Below are positions 1 through 12,900 of a DNA stretch of 64,000 bases, in pieces. Source of the stretch: Cucumis sativus. Its lineage: Eukaryota; Streptophyta; Magnoliopsida; Cucurbitales; Cucurbitaceae. Numbering within the stretch: the first letter of the stretch is position 1; each line of letters starts with the position of its first letter. A model generated the notes under the pieces. The model ran no database searches, was not told the origin of the DNA, and was given only the letters and a program-made list of their open reading frames with translations. The stretch lies in contig NC_026656.2 of assembly GCF_000004075.3 (NCBI RefSeq), positions 4,960,001 through 5,024,000 of the forward strand, read 5' to 3'. The translations under genes were made by a program, and so were the position numbers.

Positions 1-1642
1 GCTGATGATTGGTAAGTTTTGCAAGTACTCTGCTTATCACGTTTAGTCTAGGCGATGCAAAGGATCCATGTGTTGAACTAGAAGGCGATGTGAGCTTCCT
101 TCACCTGGATGTAGTTGACATCATCCCTATGTAAGAAAGTAAGTGAGCTTATTTGACTTTGCTGTCTAGTTGAATTCAGGATAAGATGGGACAAGTGACA
201 GGTGGCGTTTTGATGTTTGATGATTCTCATCGCCGGACAGAGGTAATCATTTCGGAATGGATAATCTCACTGAAAAAATCTATAAATAAAAGAATTTTGG
301 CAAGATTAAGAGCTTGATTTACCTGATAATTACCTAAAGAGTTGAAGAACGTACCAATTGATTTCAAAGTGTCCCGAGCTTGGATTTTGGTAAGAAATTT
401 ACAAGCAATTGCAAGAGAGTTTTCTCGTTTAACTCATTGTGAGTGGTTTCTTCTTAAAATGTTTTCAAACTAGCTAAAAGAATTTCTACTATGTTTGAAT
501 CCTTATAAATATTTCTTTATTGAATTTTGGAATTCGACGACTTCTCTTATATCCCCAAATTCTTAAAATAGGTTTGGTTGGCAAATGATTTGAAATTGAA
601 AGGAAATGGAATGTTGAGATAAAATGATCTTTGGTACCCTATGAAATGATAAATATTCCTCACATTTGTTGTGTGTGATCTAGGATATGATGTCCTATTT
701 CTTGTTGTGTGATCTGAAATATGATGCCTCATACTTGCTGTGTAATATGGTATGTGATGCCATTTTCTTGCTTTGTGATCTGACATAGGAAGACGCGATA
801 TGCGTAATGGAATTGATGGAGACTTGTTGTTGCATTGAGACCACTCCGCACAATCGCAACTCAGCAACAGAGTGTGGTAATTGCTTGTGCTGAGGAATGA
901 TACAAAGATGTAATAAAGCATGCAAAATGATTGTGCAAGGATGTATAATGTATTATTGAGTAGTGTGTTCCTACCCGAAATGAACATTTACGAATGATTT
1001 GAAATGGAATAATTTTTATATGATTTATACATATTGTTGATGATACTTGAATTACGTAAATCCCCTAATGTGTTAGGTTGATTTGAATTGCTATCGAAAT
1101 GCATCTGTTTTTATATCGCATCATTTTGCAAAGAGAGTTGCAACGCGTTATGGTTGAAATGTTTTCCATAAATGTGTTGGTGAAAAATCTAACTCACTAG
1201 ATGTTTATGTCTAATTTTTGAAATGTTTTGTTTTATCTCCATTTCCCCATAGGTAGTGAAGGACATCTAGCATTCGACATGCCAAATTAAACGCTTGACG
1301 TGCTATAATTACGTCGCATCAACTTGTTAGTATTTTAGTATGTCCGCGTAACATGAAATGTCTTAGGCGAGATGATCAAGATTTTATGGTTTCAAGACTT
1401 GAATATTTTTAGTTTTAAAGAAACTCTTTGTACTTGTTAAAGATGTACTCTTTATTTGAAATCAACGAAGTCTTTTGTTATTTCAAAAATAAGTTCTCAT
1501 GCATTCTTGCATTAAGTTTGATGTTTGTTTTATGCTTACTAGGCAATTTTGTGTGCTATCTCGCAAATAGATTCACGTGGAATGTCTAAGCGGTCATGCT
1601 CTCACATGGTCGCAAGAAATAATTTTGGGGCAGACCGTGACA
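1..1642 (+). repeat. Probable Ty3/gypsy LTR, 3' part (cut by the window start)
   Basis: There is no coding sequence here. The base composition is less AT-rich than the following DNA. The block stops at 1638-1642 with TGACA after a GGGGCAGACCG stretch, a common ending for plant gypsy LTRs. After 1642 the sequence turns abruptly into ordinary AT-rich DNA. A short tandem repeat lies inside, at 672-787. I see no primer-binding site, polypurine tract or second LTR, so the call rests on the terminal sequence and the change in composition. It could be another dispersed repeat. Confidence 0.42.
672..787. repeat. Degenerate 33-34 bp tandem repeat, about 3.4 copies
   Basis: Units begin TGTGTGATCTG or close variants, run through ATATGATGCC and end in CTTGC or CTTGT. 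Three full units and part of a fourth are visible with many substitutions. The array lies inside the LTR-like block. Confidence 0.6.
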
Positions 1643-4600
1643 AATACATAGTATAAAATACATTTAAACGTTCTTTTAAAATTAGAATCCAATTTTTGAA
1701 TTTTCACTAAACACATATATATGAAAACTTAAAATACAATTTTATTTTCATTAGATTCTCTTGTTTTAAAATTTTCTACCAAATTGACTCTGAGTTATTT
1801 TAGAAATACTTCGAGAACAAAAAAATTAAACAAAAAACTGAGTTTTTTAAAGTATTTTTTTCTTAAAGTTAATTCAAATGGACCCTGACTATGACATTTA
1901 GGTAGGTCGAGATTTACACAAATTCAAGATAAAAAGCATATTTTTATTTAAAACCAATTTGAACTTTCAATTTCTTCATCACCTCTAATATATAAAATCA
2001 GTTAAGTTTTGAAGTATAAAATCATTATATACATTGGAAAATTAAAAAGGTATGTGTGTATTTAAGAACTATAGTTGTTTAGTGTGAAATTTAGAACCAT
2101 TAAAAAGAGAAGATAAAAGTTTATCAATAAATTAAATACGTTAATTCTAATAATATAAACAGTGAGAGGGTCCAATTATTTAACACCAACATATAAAAGA
2201 GTGTAAGAGAAGTAATGAATGATATAAAACTTCATTGGAGTGCTTTTGACCACGAGTGTGCAAACATTAAGAATATTGTTAGTGGATTTGGACTTGGAAT
2301 CCAACTTCGAAATAGATTCCCCTCTCCTCCTCCAAAGCTCACTTGCAAATCTATTGTTAGAAAATTAAAAGGATGTGAGAGTGGGATTAGAGATGCTAAA
2401 TATGGAAGAAATGATAATTAATATGACAAAACAATATGGATATCTATCTAAAGTTCTTTAGGATTCATTATGAATATATTGTTAATTAGTGCCTTAATTT
2501 ATCCTTTAATTATTGAACGAATAGTGGATAGAATTGGGTTTTTATTCAAATACACTTAACATGGATTATTAATTTTTTATAAAAAAACTCAACTATAATA
2601 ATCTATCAACTTCAAATATCCTATAGCTTTTAATTGGTTGGGTTTTTTTAAATATTTTTTCTCTCAAAAATTAAACTTAAACTTAGGTATTACTAATTTG
2701 TAATGTTTCAAACCAAATCAAGAATTTGTTCCAAACTATTTCAAAATTTTAGTTAGATTAGATCAAGTCTTGTTCCTAACTAGAATTTGACTTAGGAAAT
2801 GTTTAGATTGTAGATTTCAATCGATAAATTAAATTCATCGAATTTTATTATTACATATGTTTATCTATCGAAAACATAATTAAATGTTGTATAACTAGTA
2901 ATCGATCTGATCTGGTTATCTTTAATTGTAATATAAAATAAAACATAACAAAGAAAGGTAGGTTGATTTGTTTATTAAAAAAGTTCAAATTTGTTCCACT
3001 GCCTGCCACTATACAAACCATGGAGCCTTTGGTCTTTGAAATCTTTGTGATATCTATTTTAATGTCTACTTTTTCTTATTAATTCCATTAGAACTATTTA
3101 AATAATGAAAAAACTGTTCAATTAAATTTAAAATATAAGTAATTTCACACTCATGTATGATATAAACTTGAATTGTTTAAATTATTTTCTTTTTAAAGTT
3201 TGTAATCAATAATAAAATATGAAAAGAAGGATATTGATCAATAATATATATATATATATATCTTAAGCTTTTGGTTTAAAATTCTATTTTATGCTCCCAT
3301 ACAGCTTTCATATTATTACTTTTTCATTTTTAAAATTCCAAAGGTTCTATTTAAGGGAAATTGTCTTGAATGGTAAGATTTCTTGAAAAAATAAAATATA
3401 ACATAAAAAGAAAAGAAAGTCATTTCAATACATTAAAAACATTTTGCCATTTCCTTATATATAAAAACAACCAAAATTATTAATTAGTCTTTATCATTTA
3501 TTTGTTTAAAATTGTTTAAAATAACTAATAATGTGTTTCTTTCATTTTAAACTGTATGTTATGATTTAAAAGTTAAGCTCCGAACACAATGTGCACAAGT
3601 TCAATTGACATAAATTAAATTTATATGATTAAGAGGAGTTAAAAGTTCCATATAATAAAATCAACACTTTTCATGAAAAAAGCAATCAACCAATAATTAA
3701 CGACAAATGTGCTTAAATGGGTTTCACACAAACCACCTATGGTATCAATTATCTCGAGATGTTTTCTCATGTGGTTAAACTCCAAAAAGTTTCATACGAG
3801 TCATTCAATTAGCTTTTCACATTGTTTGTTTGTTTTTTTTTAGATTATAGCAGAACATGATGAGTGTGTAGTCAAGTGAGTAAACACATATCATTCATGT
3901 AATATACAACTTTAAATATTTGATATCTTTCTCTTTGAACTGAGATCTCAATTCCAACTCATTTGATATCTTTCCATAAATTTTTTTTTTCAATCCAGTT
4001 CCTCCACCACTGTGAACCCCAATTAGATTCAAGTAAGCTATATACATTTTTGTTATTGGGAGAATCCAATATTTTTATTCAATGCTGAAGGATTAAATAG
4101 AAATGAGTTTTAAAAGTATAAGGATAAAAAATAAATAATTAAATCTATAATAATATATGATTGGAGGTGGGTATATAGTATAATGAGTAGAAGATATTTA
4201 ATAATTTGTAGAGCAGCACTAGAACACATAATAATTGGAAGAATATATATATATATGAGAAAGATTTGAAAAAGTAGTGATGGGTTGGGTTGTCCAATAA
4301 TCATGTAAAGATGTGTAGAGGTTGCAAATAATCATAAAGCATAGTGGAAATTTTATCAATATGCATTTAGAGTGTGACAAAGGGAGGTAAGAAATGATCT
4401 TTTGAAAAATCATACAAAGGCATGCCTTTTATTAAAAGGGCATGCTAACTTTGGCTCTTTATCAATTATTTGTTACAATAATTGCCCAACTAGGGTTTAC
4501 ATATATAGAATAAAAAAGTTTGAATCAAATCCAGCTACATATACAATTATTAATTTTAGATATTGAACATGAATTAATCAAAGTAAATGAAAAACGTAAT

Positions 4601-7600
4601 TAACATGCTTTAGTTTCTTTGTTTGATTAAAAAAAATCTAATATCAGTACCTTATAAGAAATTTTACTTTTAATGACACTCATAACATCTATGAATTAAG
4701 AAATAAATAACAGCATGAAACAAGGTCACTCTTATAAAACTTCACCGACGTGTGTCACTAAAACACACACTAAAGAAATGGTTTTAGCGACATGTATGGT
4801 CAACACCACTGAAATCTATGACCTATGTGACAACAACGGACTTGTAGAGACTCTTTTTAACTTTCAATGACTTTTTTCGCATGCACGTCGGAAAACATAT
4901 TTTCTCTCTCTCTTGGCGATATTTTCTAGTGTGAAACTTTGTTTGTATTTTCTTATGCATGTGATTTTTCACATTTTTGTATTTTTATCTCATATAACCT
5001 TTGTTTTTTAATTCAATAATTGCATCATAAGACTTCGAGTTATATCGACTTTTAAGATGATAATTTGTAGCGTTTATCTACTAAACAACTCTCAACTTTA
5101 TAACCTAAAAGAACGTATTACTCTTTATAAATTTATAAGACGCCATAGTTTTAAATTTTAAATATTGAAAATTGAAACTTTGAATGAGCTATAAAAAAGC
5201 GTTGTATGAAGAATTAAAAGAAGAATAATAATAAAAAAACAGTTATCAAACAATATTCTTTTTAAGAATTAATTAAAAAAAAGAGTGAAATTTGCACTTT
5301 TATTGAAAAGTGCTAATTTGGACAGTAAGCGATGGATCAAACAAGAATGAAGTAAACATATGCTCATAATGTTGTAATTTAAAATATTCCGATTGGATAT
5401 GACAATATGGAGTATAACATTTTTAATTGCAAAAAGGTATATCCAAACTATTGGCCAAATTCCAACTACCCCAAATTTTAGTTTTTAATATATTGTATAC
5501 TACTTATATGTTAGTCTTAATGTTTTTATTATTAAAATTTATTCCTTCAAAAATGTGTTTTTATGGATTTTTTTTTTAAAAAAATATATAATATTTATTA
5601 AAGTATTTTCAAATATAAATCAATTTCACACCATTCATTACTTTATCAGATTTTTAAGGAAAAAAGGAAAAAAAAGAAAGACAAAGCTGATGGAGAGAAA
5701 AACAATAAAGTTATAAAATAAAATAAATAGAGGGAAGAAAAAAGAAAGAAATTAAAACTAATCAATTTTAGTACTCATTCTTTTGAAATATTCTTGTTTT
5801 TTCTTTAAGAAGAATTTAATTTAATTAAATTACTTAACATATAAGTATGCATAAATATTTAAAATCACGTATAGAAAATTAGATTTCAAATACAATTAAC
5901 CTTTCCACTTTACAAAGGAATCAACAAAAAAAAAAAAAAAAAGATGCTAAATTCCACACTAACTATGGTCTATAATTCTGACATTGATTACCTAAAAAGA
6001 AAAAGAAGAGGCAAAAAAAGAAAAAACAAATAAAAACAAAAACAAGATTCCTTCATCAAAAGTTTAAAAGCACCAAATTTAAATCCCAATAATATGATTT
6101 AATGTTCTCTTTAATTTTGTTGAATGGCTTTTATTTTTTTAAAAAAATTTCTTTGCTTCACTCATTTTTATTAAAGGCCCTTTGATGCTTTTTAATTTTA
6201 TGTTGAAGGGCTCTTTTCAGGGTTTAGGCTTTTTTTGTCTGCCCTTTCACTTTATGATAATTTTTGGCCCTTTTGTATGAGATTTAAAACAAAAAATTCA
6301 TGTAAATATATATATAGGCTAATTTATACCATATGTTTTATACTTATATATTTTCAATTATTTCTTCAATTCTTTTAACTCGATCGTTTTCAAAAATAAC
6401 AAAATATTAAAATTATGTACAAAATATAATAAAATTAATTAAATATTTTTTTATACAATCCTAAATATTTTCGCATTTTGTTATATATATTTAAATTAAC
6501 TTTTTGATTTCTTTTCTAAAATATTTGCTCTTATTTTTTTCACTCTAATTTTGATTTAGTTTTCAAACTTGGATATAATTTGTGATAATTTGAATTATAT
6601 AGCCAACAATGCTTATAGATAACGGTTTGAGCTAAGTCACACATTATCTATAGATCACACACGTAACATTTGGATGATATGGACTAAAATTTAACAAAAG
6701 CTGAAAGATTCACATTCAGATTTTTTTGACAATCTGAAACAAAAAAGAAAAGTAAAACTTTAAAGACCCAAAATCAAACTATAAAATAATTTTCAGAAGA
6801 CCAAATACAAATTTATAAAAGTAGTACGACAAATAAATTTGAGTAGTAGTTAAATTAAGATAAATTAATTAAGTTTTGGATCTACTTTGTAAAGTTTTGT
6901 TCGGTAAAGATCATAAAATCATAATTTTGTTTTATGTTTTACTCATTCACGTTAGAAAAAAATGTGTTTGGTAGACAACCCAAATTCTATTTCTGAAAAC
7001 TGTTTTTGAATTCTTTGATCCAAACAATCTAAAATGTAAAAACATTTTTAAGTTTTCAGTATATCAAGAATTTAAATTTATAATTAATTCAGAATTATAT
7101 TAAATACGTGTAAAATCATTTTGATTTAGAATATATCATGTTATAAACTCGTTTATTTGGTTCCTATGAATTTAAAGAAAATAGAATGAGTCCTTTTGGT
7201 TTGCCATGGAAATTTAGTCTCCATGGTTTAATAACATGGTAAAATATAGTTTCACAATTATTTTTGAAGGATTTTCAAATCATAAGAACTATATATGAGG
7301 TTTTATCCGACTATAAAAGCTAAACTGTAATTTTTTAAAATATTAAATTTATTCATAAATAAATTAATAATAGTTTATTGTCAACTAGATTTATAAGTTG
7401 ATAAAGCAAGAATAGTTTTATAATTTATAAATATATAGTATCAAACTTATTTAGACGTTTTTTAAAATTAGAAATCAATACGCAAATCTACCATCAAACA
7501 TAAAAATATAAAATATAACTCCGATTTTTTTGTAAGGAATCTCTTGTTTTCAAATTCTCTCGCAATCAAACCCTAAATTTGTTTTTATTATTTTATTTTT

Positions 7601-7861
7601 ATTTTTATTTATTTATTATTATTTTTTGTTCATGTTGGTCTACCAATCAAACCACAAATTTTCTAGACATCCAAATATTGTAGAGTTAAATGAGTTGTCT
7701 CATGAAGATTAGTCCAAATTGACTCGAACATTCGTGTATATAAAATAATAATAATAAAAAAACAACAACAACAATAAGTTTTAACTATCCGTCATAATTT
7801 TCAATGACTAGCTAAAGAAGTCACTAAAAGTAAGATATCTCGTTTGATAGATATGATTATT
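1643..7861. other. AT-rich intergenic DNA without a recognisable gene
   Basis: No homology was recognised. A 68-codon open frame at 2215-2421 (plus) contains PPPKLTCKSIVRKLKG but matches nothing I know and lacks gene context. Low-complexity tracts include (TA)n near 3244-3262, a poly(A) run near 5925-5942 and many A/T homopolymers. A possible decayed CACTA end at 4927-4931 is listed separately. Confidence 0.6.
4650..4931. mobile_element. Possible decayed CACTA-type terminus
   Basis: The block ends in TCTAGTG at 4925-4931. Read on the minus strand this starts CACTAGAAAATATCGCC, resembling a CACTA inverted terminus, and is followed by a CCGACGTGCATGCG stretch like the CGACG-rich subterminal repeats of the other CACTA pieces here. 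CCGACGTG also occurs near 4745. I could not define the left end or a 3-bp target duplication. Confidence 0.3.
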
Positions 7862-8341
7862 TCTCTAGTTTTTAAGTTTTGAAAAATATGTGTCTTTGGT
7901 ATCTAAGTTTGAATTACGTACCTTTTTAGTTTTCAAGTTAATAAAAATAGGCCTATTTGTTCATTGAGTTTCAAAGGTATATTTTTATCCCATGAGTTTT
8001 TTAAATAGGTTTAAAATATATTAAAATTATTTTTTGTTTAATTTTTTAAAAATGATTATATGATATTTAAAATTAGAAAAAATAGTTTATAGAGGAAATA
8101 TGATTTTTAGAAATTATTTTTCTAATTTAAAATATCAAATAATCATTTAAAATAAAAGTACAAAGTTAATCGAGGATCTTTGTAAATCTCTTTTACAAAA
8201 CTTTAGGGACTAAAAGGTGTATTTTAAAACTTCGAAGACCAAATGAGTCTACTCTTATAAAGATGAGGACGGGAAAGATGTATTTTTAAAACTAAGAGAC
8301 CAAACACACATATTCTTCGAGATTGGAGGACTAAAAAGGTA
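7862..8341. mobile_element. Foldback (MITE-like) element with long imperfect inverted repeats
   Basis: The left arm starts at about 7862, with AATATGTGTCTTTGGT and later ATAGGCCTATTTG. It is matched in reverse by the right arm ending near 8341, with ACCAAACACACATATTCTTC and AAGACCAAATGAGT. The innermost pair is nearly perfect: 8051-8083 (ATGATATTTAAAATTAG) against 8113-8147 (CTAATTTAAAATATCAAAT), around a loop of about 30 bases. The arms carry the 'tagtccctaaa' phrasing typical of plant foldback elements. No target duplication was fixed. Confidence 0.6.
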
Positions 8342-9000
8342 ATTTTCCCTCTTTTAGTAATTTACATATTTTTCTAAATTTTTTGACTCATTCATTCTGA
8401 ATTAACACACATTTTGAGAGTATTTTTGATATATAACAAAACAAACAAAATGATGAGTAGTTGCAAGGTTTAATAAACCTATATTTTTTATAAAAAAGAA
8501 AAAAAAACATGAAATGCCAAAATAATCACCGTAAAAAAGGAACATTTTTTCTTCTTATTAAACTCATATTTGGACATATACATATTAATGAATTTGAAGC
8601 CTACATATGTCTAACCATAAGGATTAATTAAGAAAAACACAAGATCAATTTAATTAATTAAGAAGGTGGAATCCTATGTGGTTTCCAAATTTTCTTTTGG
8701 TAGAAATGATATGGGTTTCCCACTAATCTCTGTCTCACCCAATTCCAAATTTGAAACTTCATACAAAAATAAAATAAAATTATATTCAATTCAAAGATAG
8801 AATCATTGAAAGTTAAAAGCTTATGATTTTATATTATATTACATTATTCTTTGGCATTGTATTCCTTTGAATATACTTCCAATAATATATTATTATTCTT
8901 TATAATTAATAATAATAATTTGTGTGTGTGTGTGTGAATGATTCCCTAATGAAGTCCCCCACCATTGATTCCTTCTTCTACTTAAGGGTCTTGTGAGGTT
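8342..9000. other. Upstream region of the HMA gene
   Basis: AT-rich DNA with a short (TG)n tract at about 8921-8936. The transcript of the downstream ATPase probably starts near 8990-9030, where a pyrimidine-rich leader (CTTCTTCTACTTAAGGG, CTCTTGCAAACACCAC) begins. No single TATA box is convincing. Confidence 0.4.
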
Positions 9001-9994
9001 TGTTCTTCTCTTGCAAACACCACTAGCTACCTCTTACACAACCATTTTTTTTTTGTAAGCTTTGCTTCACATTCTCTTCTGTTCCAAATACTTTTCTACT
9101 TATATATGAATTTGACAGTCATTTTGATTTTTTTTTTGGGTCTTGGGCTTCCCAAAATCTTGCACAAAATGTTATTTCAATTGTGTTAGAACTTAGATGC
9201 TTATTTCTTTTACATTCCCATTAACTATTTTTCTTTTTTAACAGTATCCAAAATCAGTGCTCACATCATTTCTTGTTTTTCAATACTATTTCTCTCTCTG
9301 TTCTCTCAACCGATTCAACTGTTTTTTAATACTATAGAAAGTGATTCAAACTGTTTACTAGTTTTGATGAAGTGAGTTTGGTTTAATGACATTTTTTTAA
9401 TAATTTCTAGAAATGACGTGCATATCAAATGTCATATTGAACGATCTCTACCTAAGTTTCACCATGCTAGCAGCCTTTTAAATACATTGTAAAATCTATT
9501 TCATTGTTGATATTATGTTTTGTTGTTCAAATAAAGAAAGCTTTCTCTCTCTCATTTGCACAGTGGCCATAGATCACTTCCTTCTTTAATTGTCCTCTTC
9601 CTCTTCACTTTTTCTTTTATACAAAATTTAACTATACATTTGACAAATTTTTATTGGGTAACGATCTGAGCTGCACAAAAGTAGGTGAAGCCGATGCAGC
9701 ATCTAAGTTTTTTTCTCGTTTTATTATAATTTTCTTCTTCAATTGAGAGTCCACTTTAATTCATGATGATTGACATGTTATTACTAATTCTTGCCAATAA
9801 AAAACATGCAACTTTTGAAACTACGTTGACCCTAGTATTTAATCATTTATTTTCAATTTATCAAACAGTAACTAGACATGATATATATGAGTTATTCATT
9901 CCATTTGTCAATTAATTATTTAAAAACGATGAAACATGTATGTTTATTTTGCAGAAAAATTAATTTGCGAGGAAGATAATATAATTAATCCGTC
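9000..9994 (+). promoter_or_regulatory. Probable 5' leader of the HMA gene with a leader intron
   Basis: A donor-like TTTGTAAGC at about 9053-9061 and an acceptor TTTTGCAG ending at 9954 would define a leader intron of about 900 bp. The leader then resumes with AAAAATTAATTTGCGAGG and reaches the ATG at 9995. The interval is T-rich and has no open frame. Introns in the 5' leader are common in plant HMA genes; this one is inferred only from splice-site fit. Confidence 0.4.
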
Positions 9995-12900
9995 ATGAGT
10001 GAGGAGGCAACCGAGAAGATGAATAAGAAAGTAATAAAAGAAAACAAAAAAATGGAAAGAAGCCATTTTGATGTGTTGGGAATTTGCTGTTCTTCAGAAA
10101 TCCCTTTGATTGAAAACATCCTCAAACCCCTCCAAGGAATCAAACAAATCACTGTCATTGTCCCTACAAGAACACTCATTGTTGTTCATGATTCGCTTCT
10201 CATTTCCCAACTTCAAATTGGTATATATCTTTTTCTTCTTAATTTCGTGTTCTAGATCATTTAGTAATTATTTTATTTTTTGACTTTTTTTTGAAAATTT
10301 ATAGAACTATTTTCCCTCCATATCATATACCATTGTTTACATCTATCTTTCTTAAATATGACCCTTTTTTTTCTAGGTCGTTTCAGTTTAGGATTCAATG
10401 ATTAATAAACACACTAATTAATTTATAACAAAAAAATTAAACAGTTATATTGTTACTACTTGATAGTGAAAGCTCTAAATGAAGCAAGATTGGAGGCAAA
10501 TATACAATTAAAAGGAAAGGGAATTATGAAGAAGAAATGGCCAAGTCCTTATGCAATAGCCAGTGGGTTGCTTCTAACTGCGTCGTTTTTGAAGTATGTC
10601 TACCACCCATTGCGGTGGCTTGCCGTTGCAGCCGTTGCCGCCGGCATCTTTCCCATTCTTCTAAAAGCCATTTCTGCCATTCGCCACCTCAGAGTTGATG
10701 TCAACATTCTTGCTATTATTGCAGGTAAATTGAACTTCCCTGTTTGATATATATATATATATTGAAAAATTATCGAAACGGTTAATTAAAATATTTACCA
10801 ATAAAGCAAGTGTTTATAATTATTTTCATAAAAATTAACCATTTGCTATTCATGATAATTTATACAACCCTTAATAATTGATTTTTTTTTTTTTATAACA
10901 AAGTTACAATTGATCGTTAATTTTGGCAGTTGTGGGGACAATTGCAATGGATGATTATATGGAAGCTGGGAGTATAGTGTTTTTGTTTTCCATTGCCGAA
11001 TGGCTTGAGTCAAGAGCAAGCCACAAGGTCAGCCCAAATAATCATAGTATAGAATTTTTTTTAACACTATTGTGTATAGACATAATTTTCAAAAACAAAA
11101 ATTTCAACCTAATTAATTATTACCAAACACTTAATTTAAATTTGGGTGGTGATCTCAATGTTTAGGCGAATGGTGCAATGTGTTCACTAATGAGGTTAGC
11201 TCCCCAGAAAGCCACAATAGCTGAAAGTGGAGAGGTTGTGGATGTAAGAGATGTGAAATTGAAGAGTGTGTTAGGTGTGAAAGCTGGAGAAGTTATTCCG
11301 ATTGATGGGATTGTTGTTGAAGGCAATTGTGAAGTTGATGAGAAAACTTTGAGTGGAGAAACTTTCCCTGTTACCAAACAAAAAGATTCTCTTGTTTGGG
11401 CTGGTACCATCAACTTAAATGGTAATTAATTACACATTACTATAGTCTATAGATAGTACTCCAACTTCTTATTGGAAAGGCTCATTTAACTTTTTGTTTG
11501 TATTTTTGGTCTTTTCTACATTGAACCAACACCTGTTAATCATTTTCGTCCTTTTCAAATGAAATAGACAAAAACCCTTTTAACATTTTACAATTTTAGA
11601 AACCAATCAACCAACCTTTGTCAAAATATATAAAAATATTTTGAGAGTTTAAAGTAAAAATGATTGCAAATAGCAAATTTGTGAAAATATTTATCATATA
11701 TAACAAATTTATTTAAATTTTATTAATAGATATTGATAGAAGTTGAATCTAAAATTGTTTTCATTTTTCTTTATTTGAAAATATTTCATGAAAGTACGTA
11801 GATCAGAATGCATTAAAACTATTTGTATTTAAGTAATTTTGAAAATGGTTCAAATTATAATTCTGATTACATCAATTATATTTGGAGCTTGATTGAACAA
11901 CAGTGTGAAAGTGATTTAGAATGAAATTAAAATTGAAATAGTTGTTTCAAGTATACTTATATTTCTATATCCAAATAATATTATTAAAAAAATTAGTACT
12001 TTTAGAACGCATGGATGAAAGTGTTGATTAATTTAAGGTGTTTGATATAATAATATTTGGGCACTCAAAAACTGTTTGTTTATTTTGATTAACTTGATAC
12101 ATGTAGGTTACATAAGTGTTCAAACAACAGTTGTAGCTGAGGATTGTGTGGTAGCAAAAATGGCTGAGCTTGTAGAAGAAGCTCAAAATAACAAATCAAA
12201 AACTCAAACATTCATTGATGAATGTGCCAAATATTACACCCCAGGTAATTAACATTTTATATATCAACGTTTCATCCATAGAACGTTAAAAACCTCACCA
12301 TCTTTGTAAATATTTTTCCTTTTCACATTATCCATTGATTTTTACAATGAGACTCTATGTTTATTTAAATATTCTATTACATTAAAATATTATTTCTCAA
12401 AACTCCATCTAAGAACCATAGATAGAGTTATAACCCTAAACCCAAAAGAAAAAGAAAAGAAAAGTTAAAATAGAATTCCTTATTTTTTCTTGTACATTTG
12501 AGTTCCATTTCATTTGGTTAATGTGAATTTTTTCTCATGTATTTTCAATAAATTATTTCAAGTTTACTACTTCAAAGTTAATTTTTTTAACCAAGGTTGG
12601 TTAAATAACAATACTACTTTTTTTTTATATACAAAACAAAAGAATACATGGAAAATATATTTTCAATAGTTTATAAGGAAAATGCAAACAAGGACCATTT
12701 AAAAAAACAAATCACCCATAAGCTAACTATATATATTGACTAGTTTTAAGATATATGGAAAGAAGATAAATATTTGAAAGTACAAGAACTAAAGTACATC
12801 CAACAAAAACCCACCAAATAGGATAAAAATGAAATTTTAAGAACCTTTCCCCAACTTTCTCATCCTTTTACCATCTTATCCATCTTCTTTTGCAGCCTAA

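Noticed and set aside
547..987. A 146-codon minus-strand frame as a gene
   Set aside because: It covers a tandem repeat inside an LTR-like block, has low-complexity composition and no recognisable domain.
2215..2421. A 68-codon plus-strand frame as a small gene
   Set aside because: No signal peptide, no family match and no promoter or splice context; a frame of this length is expected by chance.
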